Part shown: piece after piece, positions 5,700 through 5,727 of the stretch
Layout of the letters: each line of letters opens with the position of its first letter
Numbering within the stretch: the stretch's first letter is position 1
Assembly: GCA_023399815.1 (NCBI GenBank)
Contig: JAEWOJ010000217.1
Span: 1 to 5,727, forward strand
Source of the DNA: Pseudomonadota bacterium
GTDB lineage: Bacteria > Pseudomonadota > Gammaproteobacteria > Xanthomonadales > Xanthomonadaceae
Direction: 5' to 3'
Length of the DNA stretch: 5,727 bases
The notes under the pieces: model-generated
What the model was told of the DNA's origin: nothing
Database searches by the model: none
What the model saw: the letters and a program-made list of their open reading frames with translations, nothing else
Made by a program: the position numbers and the translations under genes

Positions 5700-5705
5700 T
5701 ACTAT
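5700..5705 (+). promoter_or_regulatory. Candidate -10 element of the right-edge gene
   Basis: TACTAT (5 of 6 to TATAAT) ends 6 nt before the ATG at 5712. If used, transcription would begin at or next to the ATG, giving a leaderless mRNA; no Shine-Dalgarno is present before the ATG. There is no recognisable -35. Confidence 0.4.
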
Positions 5706-5711
5706 CACGCC

Positions 5712-5727
5712 ATGGATTCCCTCACCC
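5712..5727 (+). CDS. Start of a further gene, possibly a YdjM-type membrane-bound metal-dependent hydrolase
   Basis: Only ATG GAT TCC CTC ACC and one further C are visible, giving MDSLT and a sixth codon starting with C (CAG, Gln, would fit). MDSLTQ is the usual start of the YdjM/DUF457 family of inner-membrane metal-dependent hydrolases, so that family is suggested. Five residues cannot prove it, and the ATG itself could be internal to nothing at all. It lies on the same strand as the phosphoesterase gene, separated by the repeat array. Confidence 0.4.

Noticed and set aside
5166..5708. Open frames on both strands through the repeat array, giving PHPNPSP-like peptides
   Set aside because: The 164-bp period is not a multiple of three, so each copy is read in a different frame. 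Such peptides are common false hypothetical proteins from this sort of repeat.

Overview
The window is high-GC DNA with strong third-position GC bias and dense gammaproteobacterial-type gene packing. The best fit is a member of the Xanthomonadaceae (Xanthomonas, Stenotrophomonas, Lysobacter or Luteimonas type). Three things suggest this: the sequence of its MetK, the kind of C/G-rich hairpin repeats between genes, and Xanthomonas-like flanking proteins. The genus cannot be fixed from the sequence alone.

Layout from left to right. (1) Positions 1-970, minus strand: the N-terminal 323 codons of metK (S-adenosylmethionine synthetase), running off the left edge. (2) 971-1146: a divergent intergenic region with a metK -10 and ribosome binding site on one strand and a LysR-gene -10 and strong Shine-Dalgarno on the other. 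(3) 1147-2061, plus strand: an intact LysR-type regulator resembling the subgroup found beside formate dehydrogenase genes. (4) 2062-2273: a gene-free stretch, probably the old promoter region of the next gene. (5) 2274-2615: a decayed, truncated NAD-dependent formate dehydrogenase that keeps only about 70 recognisable N-terminal residues. (6) 2626-4338: a 570-residue fusion of a PlsC-type acyltransferase and a GNAT/hemolysin-type N-acyltransferase (OlsF-like architecture). (7) 4335-5138: an LpxH-like metallophosphoesterase overlapping the acyltransferase stop by ATGA. (8) 5139-5711: an intergenic region with a short hexamer repeat and three tandem copies of a 164-bp multi-hairpin element. (9) 5712-5727: the first codons of another plus-strand gene that starts MDSLT.

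Functionally, metK is housekeeping. The LysR gene and the formate dehydrogenase remnant look like a former regulator-target pair whose enzyme has been lost. The acyltransferase and phosphoesterase are translationally coupled and probably form a lipid-modifying pair, plausibly for aminolipid (ornithine-lipid-like) or lipid A-related chemistry; the exact substrate is not visible. The 164-bp repeats form an exact-period array with conserved stems and changing loops. I see no CRISPR array, rRNA, tRNA, transposase or phage gene. The points most worth a second look are the orphaned regulator, the acyltransferase-phosphoesterase pair and the structured repeat array.
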